A DNA stretch of 64,000 nt from Sporosarcina sp. Lineage in GTDB: Bacteria > Bacillota > Bacilli > Bacillales_A > Planococcaceae. Where the stretch lies: contig JAPFCR010000001.1 of NCBI GenBank assembly GCA_026169375.1, positions 1 to 64,000 on the forward strand, read 5' to 3'. The notes under the pieces are model-generated. The model worked only from the letters and a program-made list of their open reading frames with translations, did no database searches and had not been told where the DNA came from. The translations under genes were made by a program, and so were the position numbers. Positions 19,344 through 29,145 of the stretch are shown here, piece after piece (position 1 is the first letter of the stretch; each line of letters begins with the position of its first letter).

Positions 19344-19420
19344 GTATGTCCTTCCCCCTTCTGAACATATCATCTCTTTCAGCTTGAAGAGAAATATGTT
19401 ACATTTTTGATAATAGAACT

Positions 19421-19449
19421 ATTATAGACAATCATTTTAGAAAAGTCAC
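19421..19449 (-). promoter_or_regulatory. promoter of aroA
   Basis: On the minus strand GTGACT, a 17-bp spacer and TATAAT, about 80 bp upstream of the aroA start. Confidence 0.6.
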
Positions 19450-19506
19450 GCAAAATATTATTATTTTCTAAACAATCTACATTTTCTATTAGAAAGGATG
19501 AATGAT

Positions 19507-21651
19507 ATGTCATCAGTTATATTCGCCCTCGACATCGGTACACGTTCAGTTGTAGGCACAATTCTTCAGAAAATTAATGGGAAACATCATGTCCTTGACC
19601 TTATTTCAGTCGAACATGATGAGCGCGCAATGGTGGACGGACAAATACATAATATATCCGACGTCGCAGAAGTCATTAAAGAAATTAAAGGTAAACTCGA
19701 AGAAAAATATGGTTCTTTGAAACAAGTAAGCGTTGCAGCAGCTGGCCGTGCACTAATCACAGAAGAAAGTACTTTATCAATCGATTTAACACAAAATACG
19801 ATTACTACTATAGAAGATTTGCATCAATTAGAACTTGCGGCTGTTCAAGAAGCACAACAAAGTTTAATAACAAAAGCAAACAACAACAATGATGATCTTT
19901 ATTATTGTGTTGGCTATTCCGTTTTACATTACACTTTAGACAATCAAAAAATCGGGAATTTAATCGATCAGACAGGAAGAGCCGCTTCTATTCATGTAAT
20001 TGCTACATTTCTACCACAAGTCGTTGTAGAGTCCTTACTCGCAGCATTACAACAAGCAGAATTAGAAATGACAGCTCTTACACTGGAACCAATCGCTGCA
20101 ATTCACGTATTAGTCCCACCTTCAATGCGAAAATTAAATATTGCACTCGTTGATATTGGTGCTGGAACGTCGGATATTGCGATCGCTGACGCCAATACAA
20201 TCACAGCTTATGGTATGGTTCCACTTGCTGGTGATGAGGTAACGGATGCACTGAGCGAAGAATACTTAGTCGACTTCCCAATTGCAGAGAAGATCAAACG
20301 ACAATTGATCGATCAAGAAACAGTTGAGATTGAAGATATTCTCGGTTTCACCCAAGATATCCCTGCGACTGATGTTTGCACACAAATAGAATCTACAATT
20401 GAAAAAATTGCAAAATCAATCGCTACTGAAATTATGCGGCTGAACCGCGAACAAGCACCTAAAGCAGTTATTTTAGTCGGAGGTGGGAGTTTAACACCCA
20501 ATCTTTCAAAAAATCTAAGTCACGCCTTGGATTTACCCGAAACAAGAGTAGGTATCCGTGGACTAGAAGCCTTAAATAACGTTACAATTTCAAAAGACTT
20601 CGGACAATCTCCAGAACTTGTGACACCAATTGGGATTGCAATCGCAGCACAAAATGCCCCCCTTCACTACATGACCGTAACTGTGAACGGGAAAAAGGTA
20701 AGACTGTTCGAACTAAATGAAGTAACAGTTGGCGATGCGCTTATTGCTTCAGATTTTTCAATCAATCAAATGATTGGAAGACCTGGTCGCGGTATCACGG
20801 TTACTTTAAATGGAAAAATGCTTGCCATTCCAGGTGAAATTGGACGATCTGCTACTGTTCATGTAAATGGAAAAAAAGTAACAATGAAGCATCAGATTAA
20901 AAATGGAGACTTGATAGATATACAAGGTGGGAGAAACGGAGCGGATGCAAAGCCAATCCTGAAAGACCTTGTGAATTGGACAACTTCTATTCAAGCTACG
21001 ATTAACAATGAACTGATTTCTTTACAGCCAAAGTTTTACATTAACGGGGACCAAAGTGATTTGGATGCTGCAATCCAAGATCGAGACATTATTGAAATTA
21101 CGCATCACCATACACTTCAAGATGCACTTTCAAAAAATGAAACCAACGGAAAAGAAAATCTTTTCAATTTAACGCTTGATCATAAACCAATGCGTTTTAA
21201 AAAATGGGAAACACAATATTATTTAGGGGAAACTGCCATTAATCCTACGTATAAACTTCAAGACGGTGATGAAATTACTGTAAAAATACCTGAGCTACCT
21301 ACACTGGAAGAAATTTCCCGCGAGTTGGATATTCCATTTTTTCAAAGAATGACTGTATTTTTTAACGGTGAAACCATTCAAATCGAAAAGCCGCATTATA
21401 AAATGATTCATAATGGAAAAGTTGCTTCGTATCACTCAATGATTCAACAAGATGATCATATCGAACTGCAACCTCTCCCTAACACTAAAATTATTTTTAG
21501 CGATGTGTTTGCTTTTACAAACTTCGAACTACCAAAAAATACAACTGGATCTTACCAACTTCTTCGAAATGGAACATCGATTCAGTTAAATGATGAAATT
21601 TTTCAAAATGATCGTCTCGAAATCAAGTTTCAATTAGAAGATTCACGATAA
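19507..21651 (+). CDS. FtsA/PilM-like actin-fold ATPase with C-terminal beta-grasp-like repeats
   Basis: A 714-residue protein. Residues 1 to about 385 are an actin-type ATPase of the FtsA/PilM superfamily: phosphate-1 loop ALDIGTRSVVG, phosphate-2 loop LVDIGAGTSDIAI (near 215) and adenosine motif ILVGGGSLTPN (near 320). From about 390 there are several VNGKKV / LNGKML / NGDLIDIQ segments that look like tandem small beta-rich, ubiquitin- or ThiS-like modules. No membrane helix or FtsA amphipathic C-terminus is visible. Such long FtsA-like proteins occur in Bacillales with unknown role. The start at 19507 is chosen for the AAAGGA spacing. It is not the canonical ftsA. Confidence 0.75.
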   Translation: MSSVIFALDIGTRSVVGTILQKINGKHHVLDLISVEHDERAMVDGQIHNISDVAEVIKEIKGKLEEKYGSLKQVSVAAAGRALITEESTLSIDLTQNTITTIEDLHQLELAAVQEAQQSLITKANNNNDDLYYCVGYSVLHYTLDNQKIGNLIDQTGRAASIHVIATFLPQVVVESLLAALQQAELEMTALTLEPIAAIHVLVPPSMRKLNIALVDIGAGTSDIAIADANTITAYGMVPLAGDEVTDALSEEYLVDFPIAEKIKRQLIDQETVEIEDILGFTQDIPATDVCTQIESTIEKIAKSIATEIMRLNREQAPKAVILVGGGSLTPNLSKNLSHALDLPETRVGIRGLEALNNVTISKDFGQSPELVTPIGIAIAAQNAPLHYMTVTVNGKKVRLFELNEVTVGDALIASDFSINQMIGRPGRGITVTLNGKMLAIPGEIGRSATVHVNGKKVTMKHQIKNGDLIDIQGGRNGADAKPILKDLVNWTTSIQATINNELISLQPKFYINGDQSDLDAAIQDRDIIEITHHHTLQDALSKNETNGKENLFNLTLDHKPMRFKKWETQYYLGETAINPTYKLQDGDEITVKIPELPTLEEISRELDIPFFQRMTVFFNGETIQIEKPHYKMIHNGKVASYHSMIQQDDHIELQPLPNTKIIFSDVFAFTNFELPKNTTGSYQLLRNGTSIQLNDEIFQNDRLEIKFQLEDSR

Positions 21652-21671
21652 TCCGTTTAAGTGAAATTAAA

Positions 21672-21708
21672 AACATCCCAAAATGCAGTTAACATTTTGG
21701 GATGTTTG
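21672..21708. terminator. bidirectional terminator between the FtsA-like gene and ytxH
   Basis: AACATCCCAAAATG pairs with CATTTTGGGATGTT around CAGTTAA, with A and T tracts flanking; it serves two convergent genes. Confidence 0.87.
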
Positions 21709-21729
21709 ATTAATTTCGATGCATTTTGT

Positions 21730-22371
21730 TTATTTCTTTTCTTTTACTTGCTCAGTAACTTCTTCTACTTTTTCTTCTACTGCTTCTTTTAAAGCTTCGG
21801 CTGTTTTTGTCGTTTCTTCTTCGACATCTTCTACCTTTTCTTTGGCAATATTAACAAATTCGATTGCTTCTTCTCCTTCTGAAGAAACAGTGCCGTCGTC
21901 CATTGGGATGTTTGATTTGTCTTTCATCGATTTGATTTTATTTGTAATTTGACCTGATTGCTCTTGAATTGTTTTTGTAACTTCTTCTGTTCTTTCTTTT
22001 GCTGTAGATGCAAATTCATTCGCTTTATCTTTCGCAACAGCACCATATTCATTTGCTTTGTCTTTTGCAATACTAGTCAATTCGATACTTTTATCTTTCA
22101 ATTGAGTTGCTTGTGTAGAAAAGTCATCTCGCATTTCTTTTCCTGTTTTTGGTGCTAAAAATAATGCAGTTGCCGCACCAATTACTCCTCCAACGAGTGC
22201 GCCAAAAAGGAAACTTCCTGCACCTAAGTCTTCGTTCTCATCATAAAATGTGTCTGTGTAACCTTTATGAGCATATTTACTTGGTAAAAATGTTGGTTCA
22301 GCCGTTACATTTTCAAATCTCTGGTGTTCAGCATTTTTTTCATCATAGTCTAGTTTGTTTTCAGTCATCAT
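21730..22371 (-). CDS. ytxH: YtxH-like stress-associated membrane protein
   Basis: A 213-residue YtxH-domain protein. The core is a glycine-rich hydrophobic segment at about 52-72 (GSFLFGALVGGVIGAATALFLAPKTGKEMR) typical of the family, followed by a long amphipathic Lys/Ala/Glu region with repeats of the type KDKANEFAS/KDKANEYGA that should form an extended coiled helix. The family is linked to general stress in B. subtilis, with no known biochemical function. This homologue is longer than the usual 120-150 residues because of the repeats. Ribosome-binding site TGAGGAG precedes the ATG. The usual neighbour ytxG is not seen. Confidence 0.82.
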   Translation of the reverse strand: MMTENKLDYDEKNAEHQRFENVTAEPTFLPSKYAHKGYTDTFYDENEDLGAGSFLFGALVGGVIGAATALFLAPKTGKEMRDDFSTQATQLKDKSIELTSIAKDKANEYGAVAKDKANEFASTAKERTEEVTKTIQEQSGQITNKIKSMKDKSNIPMDDGTVSSEGEEAIEFVNIAKEKVEDVEEETTKTAEALKEAVEEKVEEVTEQVKEKK

Positions 22372-22540
22372 CTCATTCTCCTCACTTTTATTATCAATAA
22401 CTTAATATCTCTGTAGGAAACCATCATTCTTTACAGTAATATTATATACCCGTTCAGAAAAAAATTAAACCCCGGGACTTACGATATCCTTTCGACAAAT
22501 AAACATGAAACCCTTTTAATAAATAAACTTTTTAAAAAAT

Positions 22541-22645
22541 AAAAAAGGACCTATCAAATGACGAAGGTTATGCAGACCTAAAAAATAAGTGAGTACCTAG
22601 GTTTAAGGTCGCAATCCCTAATCGATTTTTAATAGTCCTTTTTAT
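22541..22645. repeat. 105-bp long imperfect hairpin between ytxH and murC
   Basis: The ends AAAAAAGGAC and GTCCTTTTT pair. Inside, CTAT/ATAG, then AGG/CCT and TGC/GCA segments, then GACCT-AAA with TTT-AGGTC around a loop containing ACCTAGGT form one long interrupted stem. A and T runs flank it, so it can end murC transcription on the minus strand, but it is far longer than needed. No ORF lies within it. The rest of the 22372-22674 gap shows no other signal. Confidence 0.65.
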
Positions 22646-22674
22646 TAATGTTATAAACGAACATTATTAACAAA

Positions 22675-24003
22675 TTATGCCATATCGTCATTCGCTTGTG
22701 TTGGTTGGTTGGGATGTAATTTAAATGCCTCTAAATATTTTTGAATATCTCCCGCTCCCATAAATAAGTAGACAGCTTGATGATGCTTTTCTAATTGTGC
22801 AATCTGATCAATATCTAAATATTCGGCACCTTGTATTCTCGAGATTAACTCTTCTATTGTTAAATTTCCTTCTTGCTCTCTAGCTGATTTGAATATATCG
22901 CATACGTAAACATGATCAGCTTCCGATAAACTTTCCGCAAATTCATCTAATAATGCTGCAGTTCGGGTAAATGTATGTGGCTGAAAGATCGCAATCATTT
23001 CTTTGTCCGGATATTTTTGTTTAGCAGATTGTAATGTAGCGCGAATTTCAGTCGGATGGTGTGCATAATCGTCAATTAACACACGTCCATCACTTTCTTC
23101 AATTGAAAATCTACGTTTTACTCCGTCAAATGTCGCTAATCTCTCCTGCACAAGTTCAGCTGGAATTCCTTCATAATGACATAATGCAATGACTCCTAAA
23201 GCATTCAAGATTGCATGGTCCCCTGTAAGTGGGATCGTAAATGTAAAATAATACTCATTTCTTACAAAGACATCAAATGTAGAACCCGTAGATGCTTTTT
23301 GAATATTTTTCGCCGCAAAATCATTCGACTCTTCCATCCCGTAATAAACGACTGGAACATTTGCTTGAATTTCTTGTAAATGTGGATCATCTCCACAAGC
23401 GATTAATCCTTTTTTAACACGTAATGCCATTTCACCAAATGCATCTAGCACATCATCTAGGTCTTTAAAATAATCTGGATGATCAAAGTCAATATTTGTG
23501 ATAATTGCATAGTCTGGATTATACGCTAAAAAATGCCTTTTATATTCACAAGCTTCAAATGCAAAATACTGGCCTTCTTCAACACCTTTTCCAGTACCAT
23601 CACCGATTAAATATGAAGTCGGTGCGTAACCTGATATCACATGTGAAAGAAGTCCTGTCGTTGAGGTTTTCCCATGCGAGCCCGTCACAGCAATCGATAC
23701 AAATTTCTCCATATATTCCCCTAAAAACTGGTGATAACGAATTACTTCTACACCTAATTCTTTCGCCTTTTCAATTTCAGGATGACTGTCGGGAAAAGCA
23801 TTTCCGGCAATTACAACCATGCCTTCTTTAATATTCTCTGCACTAAATGGATAGATGGAAATTCCTCTTTCACGTAATGGATCTTCTGTAAAAAAATACT
23901 TCCCAACATCCGAACCTTGTACTTGATGTTTAGAATCATGTAAAATCTGAGCGAGTGAACTCATCCCAGACCCTTTAATTCCAGTAAAATGAAACAATGT
24001 CAT
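22675..24003 (-). CDS. murC: UDP-N-acetylmuramate--L-alanine ligase
   Basis: Adds L-alanine to UDP-MurNAc, the first peptide step of peptidoglycan precursor synthesis. The 442-residue Mur ligase has a Rossmann-like N-terminal domain ([16 protein letters not shown]), the ATP loop [11 protein letters not shown] (about 107-117), the central ligase domain, and the C-terminal domain with [10 protein letters not shown] place the start at 24003 (MTLFHFTG) after GGGAGG; the longer upstream frame has no ribosome-binding site. The next gene upstream is sftA, on the same strand, as in B. subtilis. Confidence 0.95.
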   Translation of the reverse strand: MTLFHFTGIKGSGMSSLAQILHDSKHQVQGSDVGKYFFTEDPLRERGISIYPFSAENIKEGMVVIAGNAFPDSHPEIEKAKELGVEVIRYHQFLGEYMEKFVSIAVTGSHGKTSTTGLLSHVISGYAPTSYLIGDGTGKGVEEGQYFAFEACEYKRHFLAYNPDYAIITNIDFDHPDYFKDLDDVLDAFGEMALRVKKGLIACGDDPHLQEIQANVPVVYYGMEESNDFAAKNIQKASTGSTFDVFVRNEYYFTFTIPLTGDHAILNALGVIALCHYEGIPAELVQERLATFDGVKRRFSIEESDGRVLIDDYAHHPTEIRATLQSAKQKYPDKEMIAIFQPHTFTRTAALLDEFAESLSEADHVYVCDIFKSAREQEGNLTIEELISRIQGAEYLDIDQIAQLEKHHQAVYLFMGAGDIQKYLEAFKLHPNQPTQANDDMA

Positions 24004-24086
24004 ATGACAACCTCCCGGGATTATCTTAATATCCCTTATCCTCATTATCTATTTCCAGTTTTCTTTATAGTTATGCTTAATTTCAC

Positions 24087-26822
24087 TTATAAAATCGTTT
24101 CTGTTAGTTTATTTAAATCAGCTTCCGATAAATAAACATCTCGCGCTTTACTACCTTGTTGCGGTGATATAAATGATAATTCTTCTAATCGATCCATTAG
24201 TTTTGCCGCCCGATTGTAACCAATGCTAAAATTCCTTTGTAACATTGAAGTCGACGCGCTATTTTGCTGATAAATAAATTCACAAACAGCAGTAAATAAT
24301 GGATCTTCCTCTTCTTCCGAAGCACTTTTTAGTAATTCATCTTGCCCAAATAAATAAGTAGGGGACGCTTCCCGCTGAACGTGTTCTATTATACGTTCAA
24401 TTTCGTCATCTGTGACAAATGTCCCTTGTAAACGAATCGGTGTTGACTCGCCATTTCCTACATAAAGCATATCGCCTTTTCCGAGTAATCTTTCAGCACC
24501 GTTCATATCGATCATTGTTCGAGAATCGACTTGTGAAGATACTGAAAATGCAATTCGCGTTGGGATATTCGCTTTAATAATACCTGTTATCACATCTACA
24601 GATGGGCGCTGTGTGGCAATAATTAAATGAATTCCACACGCACGTGCTTTCTGGGTAATTCGACTAATTGAAACTTCAACATCCGCTGGAGCCATCATCA
24701 TTAAATCAGCCAATTCATCAATCACAATGAGTAAATACGGCATTTTTAATGAAAATTGTCGATGGTCCGTCACTTGCTTATTGTATCGTTCAATATCTCG
24801 AACACCTGCATGAGCGAGTAATTCATAACGACGCTCCATTTCAGCAACTGCCCATTTTAATGCAGTTGTCGCAGCTTTTACATCTGTAATCACGGGGCTA
24901 ATTAAATGTGGTATCCCATTGAATGGCGCTAATTCAACCATTTTCGGATCGATTAACATCATTTGCAAATCAGATGGCGATGCTTTATAGAGTAAGCTTA
25001 CTAATATTGAGTTAATACAAACAGATTTACCAGAACCCGTGGCTCCTGCAATCATTCCATGCGGCATTTTACGCAAGTCTAATGTAACTGGCTCTCCAGT
25101 TAATCCTAATCCAAGAACAGCTTCTAATGGCGATTCGGACTGCTTAAAAGCTTCTGTCTGAATCACTTCTGAAATACGTACTGCTCTTGTTTTACGATTA
25201 GGAATTTCAATCCCAATCGAACTTTTTCCTGGAATCGGTGCTTCAATTCGGATATCGCGCGCTGCTAAAGTCAATTTTAAATCATCTGTTAAATTACGTA
25301 CTCGACTGACTTTTGTTCCTTGTTCAACTGTCAGTTCAAAACGAGTGACAGTCGGTCCTTGGACAGCATCAACAACATTCGCTTGCACACCAAAATGGGA
25401 TAAAGACTCCTCTAACTTTTCCGATTGAGACTTCAGCCAATCAGTATCTTCTATTTTGCTTTCTGGTGTCATTAAATAATCTAGTTCAGGAAAAGCATAG
25501 TGAGCAAACGGTTGCACTTCTTCCACACCTGCTTCTTGCTCAATTTCTTTGACCTCTTCTATAACTGGCTGTGATTCTGCTTGCTTTTCTTGTTCCTTCT
25601 TTTCCCTAGTTTGTTTTTGTTTCGCTTTCATTTCATCTGCGATTTCATTTGCCAGTTGACGTGCTTTTAGTTTTCTTTTATCTGACTTCAACATGAGCAC
25701 ATTAAAAGGAACGATCTTTTCATCGTTCGTCGTTTTTGACTCTTCTGTAAGCTTTTCTTCAGCTTGCTGATTTTGTGTAAGGACTTCACTGTTTTCAGAA
25801 TGATTTTGAGTTGTTGATGCTTCTAACTCTTCATCATCTTGCTCAATTTGTTCTAGCGTCTCAATGGCTTCTACAGGACTCTCTTCGATTTCTTTTTCCG
25901 TTGGAAGCTGTTGCTCATTATCTTCTACTGGGTTTTCTTCAAGCTGTTGTTGATCACTTGATAATAATTCTCGTTCAGTTGTTTCTACAACTTGTCCTTC
26001 GAGTATCTCTTCCTCAGTAACTGAACTTTCTTCCACAAGCTCATGATAACTAGACAACTCTTCTGGCAAGATTTCAGTAGACTCTTGTTCATTGTCTGTA
26101 ACGACTAACTCTTCTTGTAAAACCTCAGAATTTTGTTGCGCTTTCTCTTCTTCAGCTTGTGTATAAGGTTCTATTTTTTGCTGTGAAGTTATTCGGTTTT
26201 CCACATGTGGAAGTAAAGTTTGTTTCTCTTCTTTTTTCTCTTCAACAATTGATTGATGTTCATCTACTTTTGAATAGTCAGTACTTTCATAATTATCGAC
26301 TTTTGGTTTTGTATATCCATAAATAGGTGATGGTACTTTTGATGGTGTAAAACGTTGCGCCCTTCTTTCGTTTTGAATATTCTCTAAATCTGTTTTAAGT
26401 GCTTGATTTTTTTCATTTCGATGAGAGATTTCTTCTTGGCGTAAAGGTTTTTCCTTCTTTTCGATGACGCGCTGATTTTCCCCGCCATTAAATAACCGGC
26501 CCTGGGGAGAGTCAATTACCCGCGTTTTTTCTTCTGGCCATCGTTCATTTTCATAAAGCGGCACTGGGTTAAACTCCAGTTTTGTTTCTCTCGTAACTGG
26601 TCTTTTTACCGACTCGTTCATTTCTTCGGTTTCCCCATCATCCTCCCAACCGTATATTTCTGCATCTGTAATGATTGGAAAGCGAAATGCCGGACGGCTC
26701 TCTTTATGTTCAGTAATTTTTTCTGTTTGATCATATTCTTCTTGAAACTGCTCTTCTTTAATATCTTCTTCGATTTCCTCGCCAAATAGACGATTCGTTA
26801 ATTTTTTAAACCAATTCAACAT
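24087..26822 (-). CDS. sftA: DNA translocase SftA (soluble FtsK/SpoIIIE family)
   Basis: Hexameric DNA pump that clears chromosome DNA from the closing septum. The 911-residue product has no membrane helices, unlike SpoIIIE. Instead there is a short basic/aromatic start MLNWFKKLTNRLF and a long low-complexity linker of about 400 residues rich in Glu, Gln and Ser. The FtsK motor follows: alpha domain, Walker A GATGSGKSV, Walker B LLIVIDELADLMM, and C-terminal gamma winged helix (TSMLQRNFSIGYNRAAKLMDRLEE) that reads KOPS/SRS-type sequences. The start is at 26822; the weak site GAAAGAG lowers certainty of the exact start. Confidence 0.93.
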   Translation of the reverse strand: MLNWFKKLTNRLFGEEIEEDIKEEQFQEEYDQTEKITEHKESRPAFRFPIITDAEIYGWEDDGETEEMNESVKRPVTRETKLEFNPVPLYENERWPEEKTRVIDSPQGRLFNGGENQRVIEKKEKPLRQEEISHRNEKNQALKTDLENIQNERRAQRFTPSKVPSPIYGYTKPKVDNYESTDYSKVDEHQSIVEEKKEEKQTLLPHVENRITSQQKIEPYTQAEEEKAQQNSEVLQEELVVTDNEQESTEILPEELSSYHELVEESSVTEEEILEGQVVETTERELLSSDQQQLEENPVEDNEQQLPTEKEIEESPVEAIETLEQIEQDDEELEASTTQNHSENSEVLTQNQQAEEKLTEESKTTNDEKIVPFNVLMLKSDKRKLKARQLANEIADEMKAKQKQTREKKEQEKQAESQPVIEEVKEIEQEAGVEEVQPFAHYAFPELDYLMTPESKIEDTDWLKSQSEKLEESLSHFGVQANVVDAVQGPTVTRFELTVEQGTKVSRVRNLTDDLKLTLAARDIRIEAPIPGKSSIGIEIPNRKTRAVRISEVIQTEAFKQSESPLEAVLGLGLTGEPVTLDLRKMPHGMIAGATGSGKSVCINSILVSLLYKASPSDLQMMLIDPKMVELAPFNGIPHLISPVITDVKAATTALKWAVAEMERRYELLAHAGVRDIERYNKQVTDHRQFSLKMPYLLIVIDELADLMMMAPADVEVSISRITQKARACGIHLIIATQRPSVDVITGIIKANIPTRIAFSVSSQVDSRTMIDMNGAERLLGKGDMLYVGNGESTPIRLQGTFVTDDEIERIIEHVQREASPTYLFGQDELLKSASEEEEDPLFTAVCEFIYQQNSASTSMLQRNFSIGYNRAAKLMDRLEELSFISPQQGSKARDVYLSEADLNKLTETIL

Positions 26823-26988
26823 AATCACTCTTTCCATGTCGATTAGTCTATTTTACCAGTTGTTGAATGCCAAAATCAAATTTTTTTTCAAAATAAGAAT
26901 AACGGACCAATTGCGAAGTTTACGCTCATGCATAAATGGAACCTCAACTAGTTATATATGCGCTTTTTCACCGATTCTTTTTCACAAT

Positions 26989-27026
26989 AAAAAAGCAAAT
27001 AGAGATGAGTATCCCTACTTGCTTTT
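26989..27026 (-). terminator. terminator after ytpR
   Basis: AAAAGCAAxTAG pairs with CTAxTTGCTTTT; on the minus strand the 3' arm is followed by further Ts. It closes the ytpQ-ytpR unit. Confidence 0.7.
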
Positions 27027-27038
27027 GTTTGAATATGA

Positions 27039-27644
27039 TTATACTTTAAATGCATCGCCTACGACTGCATTGTCTTCTAATACGAGAATACCAACGTTTT
27101 CTTCAGCATTCGGTAAACCTAATTCAGATGCAGAGCAAATCATACCCGATGATGCAACACCACGTAACTCTGCGTCACGAATAATAAGTCCAGACGGCAT
27201 AACTGCGCCTACTTTCGCAACCACAACCTTTTGTCCAGCGTCAACGTTTGCAGCACCACAAACGATTTGTAATTGTTCAGTTTCGACATCAACTTTACAA
27301 ACACTTAGTTTATCTGCATTTGGATGTTTTTCCTTATTTACAACATGCCCAATGACAAATTTAGGCGTTAAATCAACATCTAGAACAAGATCTACACCAT
27401 TTGCTTTTAGTGCAGCTTGTACACTTTCAACTAATTCTTCTGTTAGCTCCACCTGTCCGTTTTCTTCAACGTTCGCATAAGTACTTGCGTTGAACAGGTT
27501 AAATCCTACAAGATCATTTGACTTATGATCTTGGATTAACACAACATCTTCATGCTTTTCTGTTTTAACACTTTCTGGTTGATTTGTTGTTAATTGGACG
27601 AGAAATACATCGCCTACGCCTTGTTTATTATAAAATAAATTCAT
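27039..27644 (-). CDS. ytpR: YtpR-like tRNA-binding domain protein
   Basis: A 201-residue protein with an N-terminal DUF4479-type segment (MNLFYNKQGVGDVFLVQL) and a C-terminal EMAP/Trbp111 OB-fold (about 95-198; KFVIGHVVNKEKHPNADKLSVCKVD, QIVCGAANVDAGQKVVVAKVGAVMPSG). This fold is the one found at the N-terminus of the PheRS beta subunit. It may bind tRNA; its cellular role is not known. It starts one base after the stop of ytpQ and must be co-translated with it. Confidence 0.9.
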   Translation of the reverse strand: MNLFYNKQGVGDVFLVQLTTNQPESVKTEKHEDVVLIQDHKSNDLVGFNLFNASTYANVEENGQVELTEELVESVQAALKANGVDLVLDVDLTPKFVIGHVVNKEKHPNADKLSVCKVDVETEQLQIVCGAANVDAGQKVVVAKVGAVMPSGLIIRDAELRGVASSGMICSASELGLPNAEENVGILVLEDNAVVGDAFKV

Positions 27645-27645
27645 C

Positions 27646-28461
27646 TTATTCTTTTCCTTTCTTTTCTGTCACACGATTTTTCGCCATAATGAATATCGGC
27701 TCTAAATGATCGTTCTCATAAACAAATGATAATGAAGTAATAGGAACGATACCATTTGTGAAAAACTGCATCGTCATTTGTGCTAAGACATCATACCCTG
27801 TCTTATTTCGAATATCACCAATAATTAACACATCTTGATGGGGCACGGAGACAGTCATATCTCCTTCGATTTTCGATGACATGTCTTTTAAAAACGCTTC
27901 GTTTAAGATTCGACTTGCATCATATCCGTCATTATTATTAACAAAATAAAATAAATTTCCCGCTACTTCGTCTTTTTTCATTTTAGTGGACAAACTACGC
28001 ACATTAAATAAGGCAACTTCTTTAATTTCTTCTGCTGTTTTCTTGAGGTCTTCCAGCATGCTTTCATCAATCAGTCTATAAGTTTCCCCTAAATCTAATG
28101 CATAATAAATTCTTGTTTCAGCTGTATGTTCTTTTGTGATAAATGCATGCCCAGCAGCAGTTTTTTCCGAGAACGATGTAGAACGGATCACCGGATATAC
28201 AGTCGCTTCACTTTGAAAGCCTTTTGCTTGCTCTTTTTCCATTGCACGGAAAGTTGCAGCTATCGTATAAACAACTTCATCAATTGCTTTTTCTTGTTTT
28301 TGCTTATATTTCGATAAGATTTCTGGGAGTGATATTTCCATCCCTTTTTTTAACACTGTATGATCTAATCGTAATTTATCTGCTTCTTGATCAAAATCCC
28401 ATTGAAAATGTTTAGAAGTTAAACGTTCTTTTAATATCTCTACTAATTCTTTAGACTTCAT
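27646..28461 (-). CDS. ytpQ: DUF1444 protein YtpQ
   Basis: A 271-residue cytosolic protein of the DUF1444 family, function unknown. It has the family pattern FQWDFDQEADKLRLDHT near the start, FYFVNNNDGYDASRILNEAFL near residue 170 and VSVPHQDVLIIGDI near 205. No membrane segment or signal is present. The start has a strong GCGAGGAG site. It is the first gene of the ytpQ-ytpR pair, the same order as in B. subtilis. Confidence 0.88.
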   Translation of the reverse strand: MKSKELVEILKERLTSKHFQWDFDQEADKLRLDHTVLKKGMEISLPEILSKYKQKQEKAIDEVVYTIAATFRAMEKEQAKGFQSEATVYPVIRSTSFSEKTAAGHAFITKEHTAETRIYYALDLGETYRLIDESMLEDLKKTAEEIKEVALFNVRSLSTKMKKDEVAGNLFYFVNNNDGYDASRILNEAFLKDMSSKIEGDMTVSVPHQDVLIIGDIRNKTGYDVLAQMTMQFFTNGIVPITSLSFVYENDHLEPIFIMAKNRVTEKKGKE

Positions 28462-28521
28462 GCAATCAACTCCTCGCCTTTCACATCACACGTTCATAAT
28501 ATACTATTTACTTATGCAAGC

Positions 28522-29031
28522 TTATTCAATTGAACGAACAATTTTCATCATCGTTTCCAAATCAGAAGCGATATGTTTTTCCTTGGTTAATGTTGTCATT
28601 TTGGCACCGCCAACATTTGCAATCAACTCCACCATATCTCCTTCATTTTGAATCACTGCAACAAATCCAAATGAATTGCTCTCACTAAATTTTTCCTCAT
28701 CGATAATGTTTACATCTTCATCAGCATGAAGTAAGTCATAAAACAATCGGCTATCTTTGGCCTCATTCGGATTCATAAAAAGAATGAAAGGTTGCTTCCC
28801 TTTATTTAAAACAATATTCTGTGCATCTGAAGCATCGCTTAACTTAAAGCTAGTAGGTTTATAAAGCTTCGTACCATTGACTTCTTCATTATGTTTTTTA
28901 GGTTCTTTATAAAATACTTCTTCCGCTATTTTTAAACCTTCCTCTGCTTGTTCTTCTACAGTTTTCCCACAAGCTGAGAGAAGTAGGACTGAAACGAGTA
29001 AGAATGAGATTACTTTCAACATTCGGGACAT
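28522..29031 (-). CDS. putative small lipoprotein
   Basis: A 169-residue protein with a lipoprotein signal: MSRMLKVISFLLVSVLLLSACGK, lipobox LSAC with Cys at residue 21. It would be cut by Lsp and anchored in the outer face of the membrane. The mature part is charged, with no family I recognise; the segment GKQPFILFMNPNEAKDSRLFYDLLHAD has the feel of a thioredoxin-like fold, and ytpP (a thioredoxin-like gene) occupies this region in B. subtilis, but no CxxC is present. The ATG at 29031 is preferred over a TTG overlapping the GGGGG ribosome-binding site. Confidence 0.75.
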   Translation of the reverse strand: MSRMLKVISFLLVSVLLLSACGKTVEEQAEEGLKIAEEVFYKEPKKHNEEVNGTKLYKPTSFKLSDASDAQNIVLNKGKQPFILFMNPNEAKDSRLFYDLLHADEDVNIIDEEKFSESNSFGFVAVIQNEGDMVELIANVGGAKMTTLTKEKHIASDLETMMKIVRSIE

Positions 29032-29145
29032 TTCAATTTCCCCCAATCTTTAAAATCTGTTATCGTTCTATCGAAAAACTCATTATAATTTCACTTAAAC
29101 GAGTCAATTTCATAATTGCCTTTCATACTAGAGTATCCGAATAAT

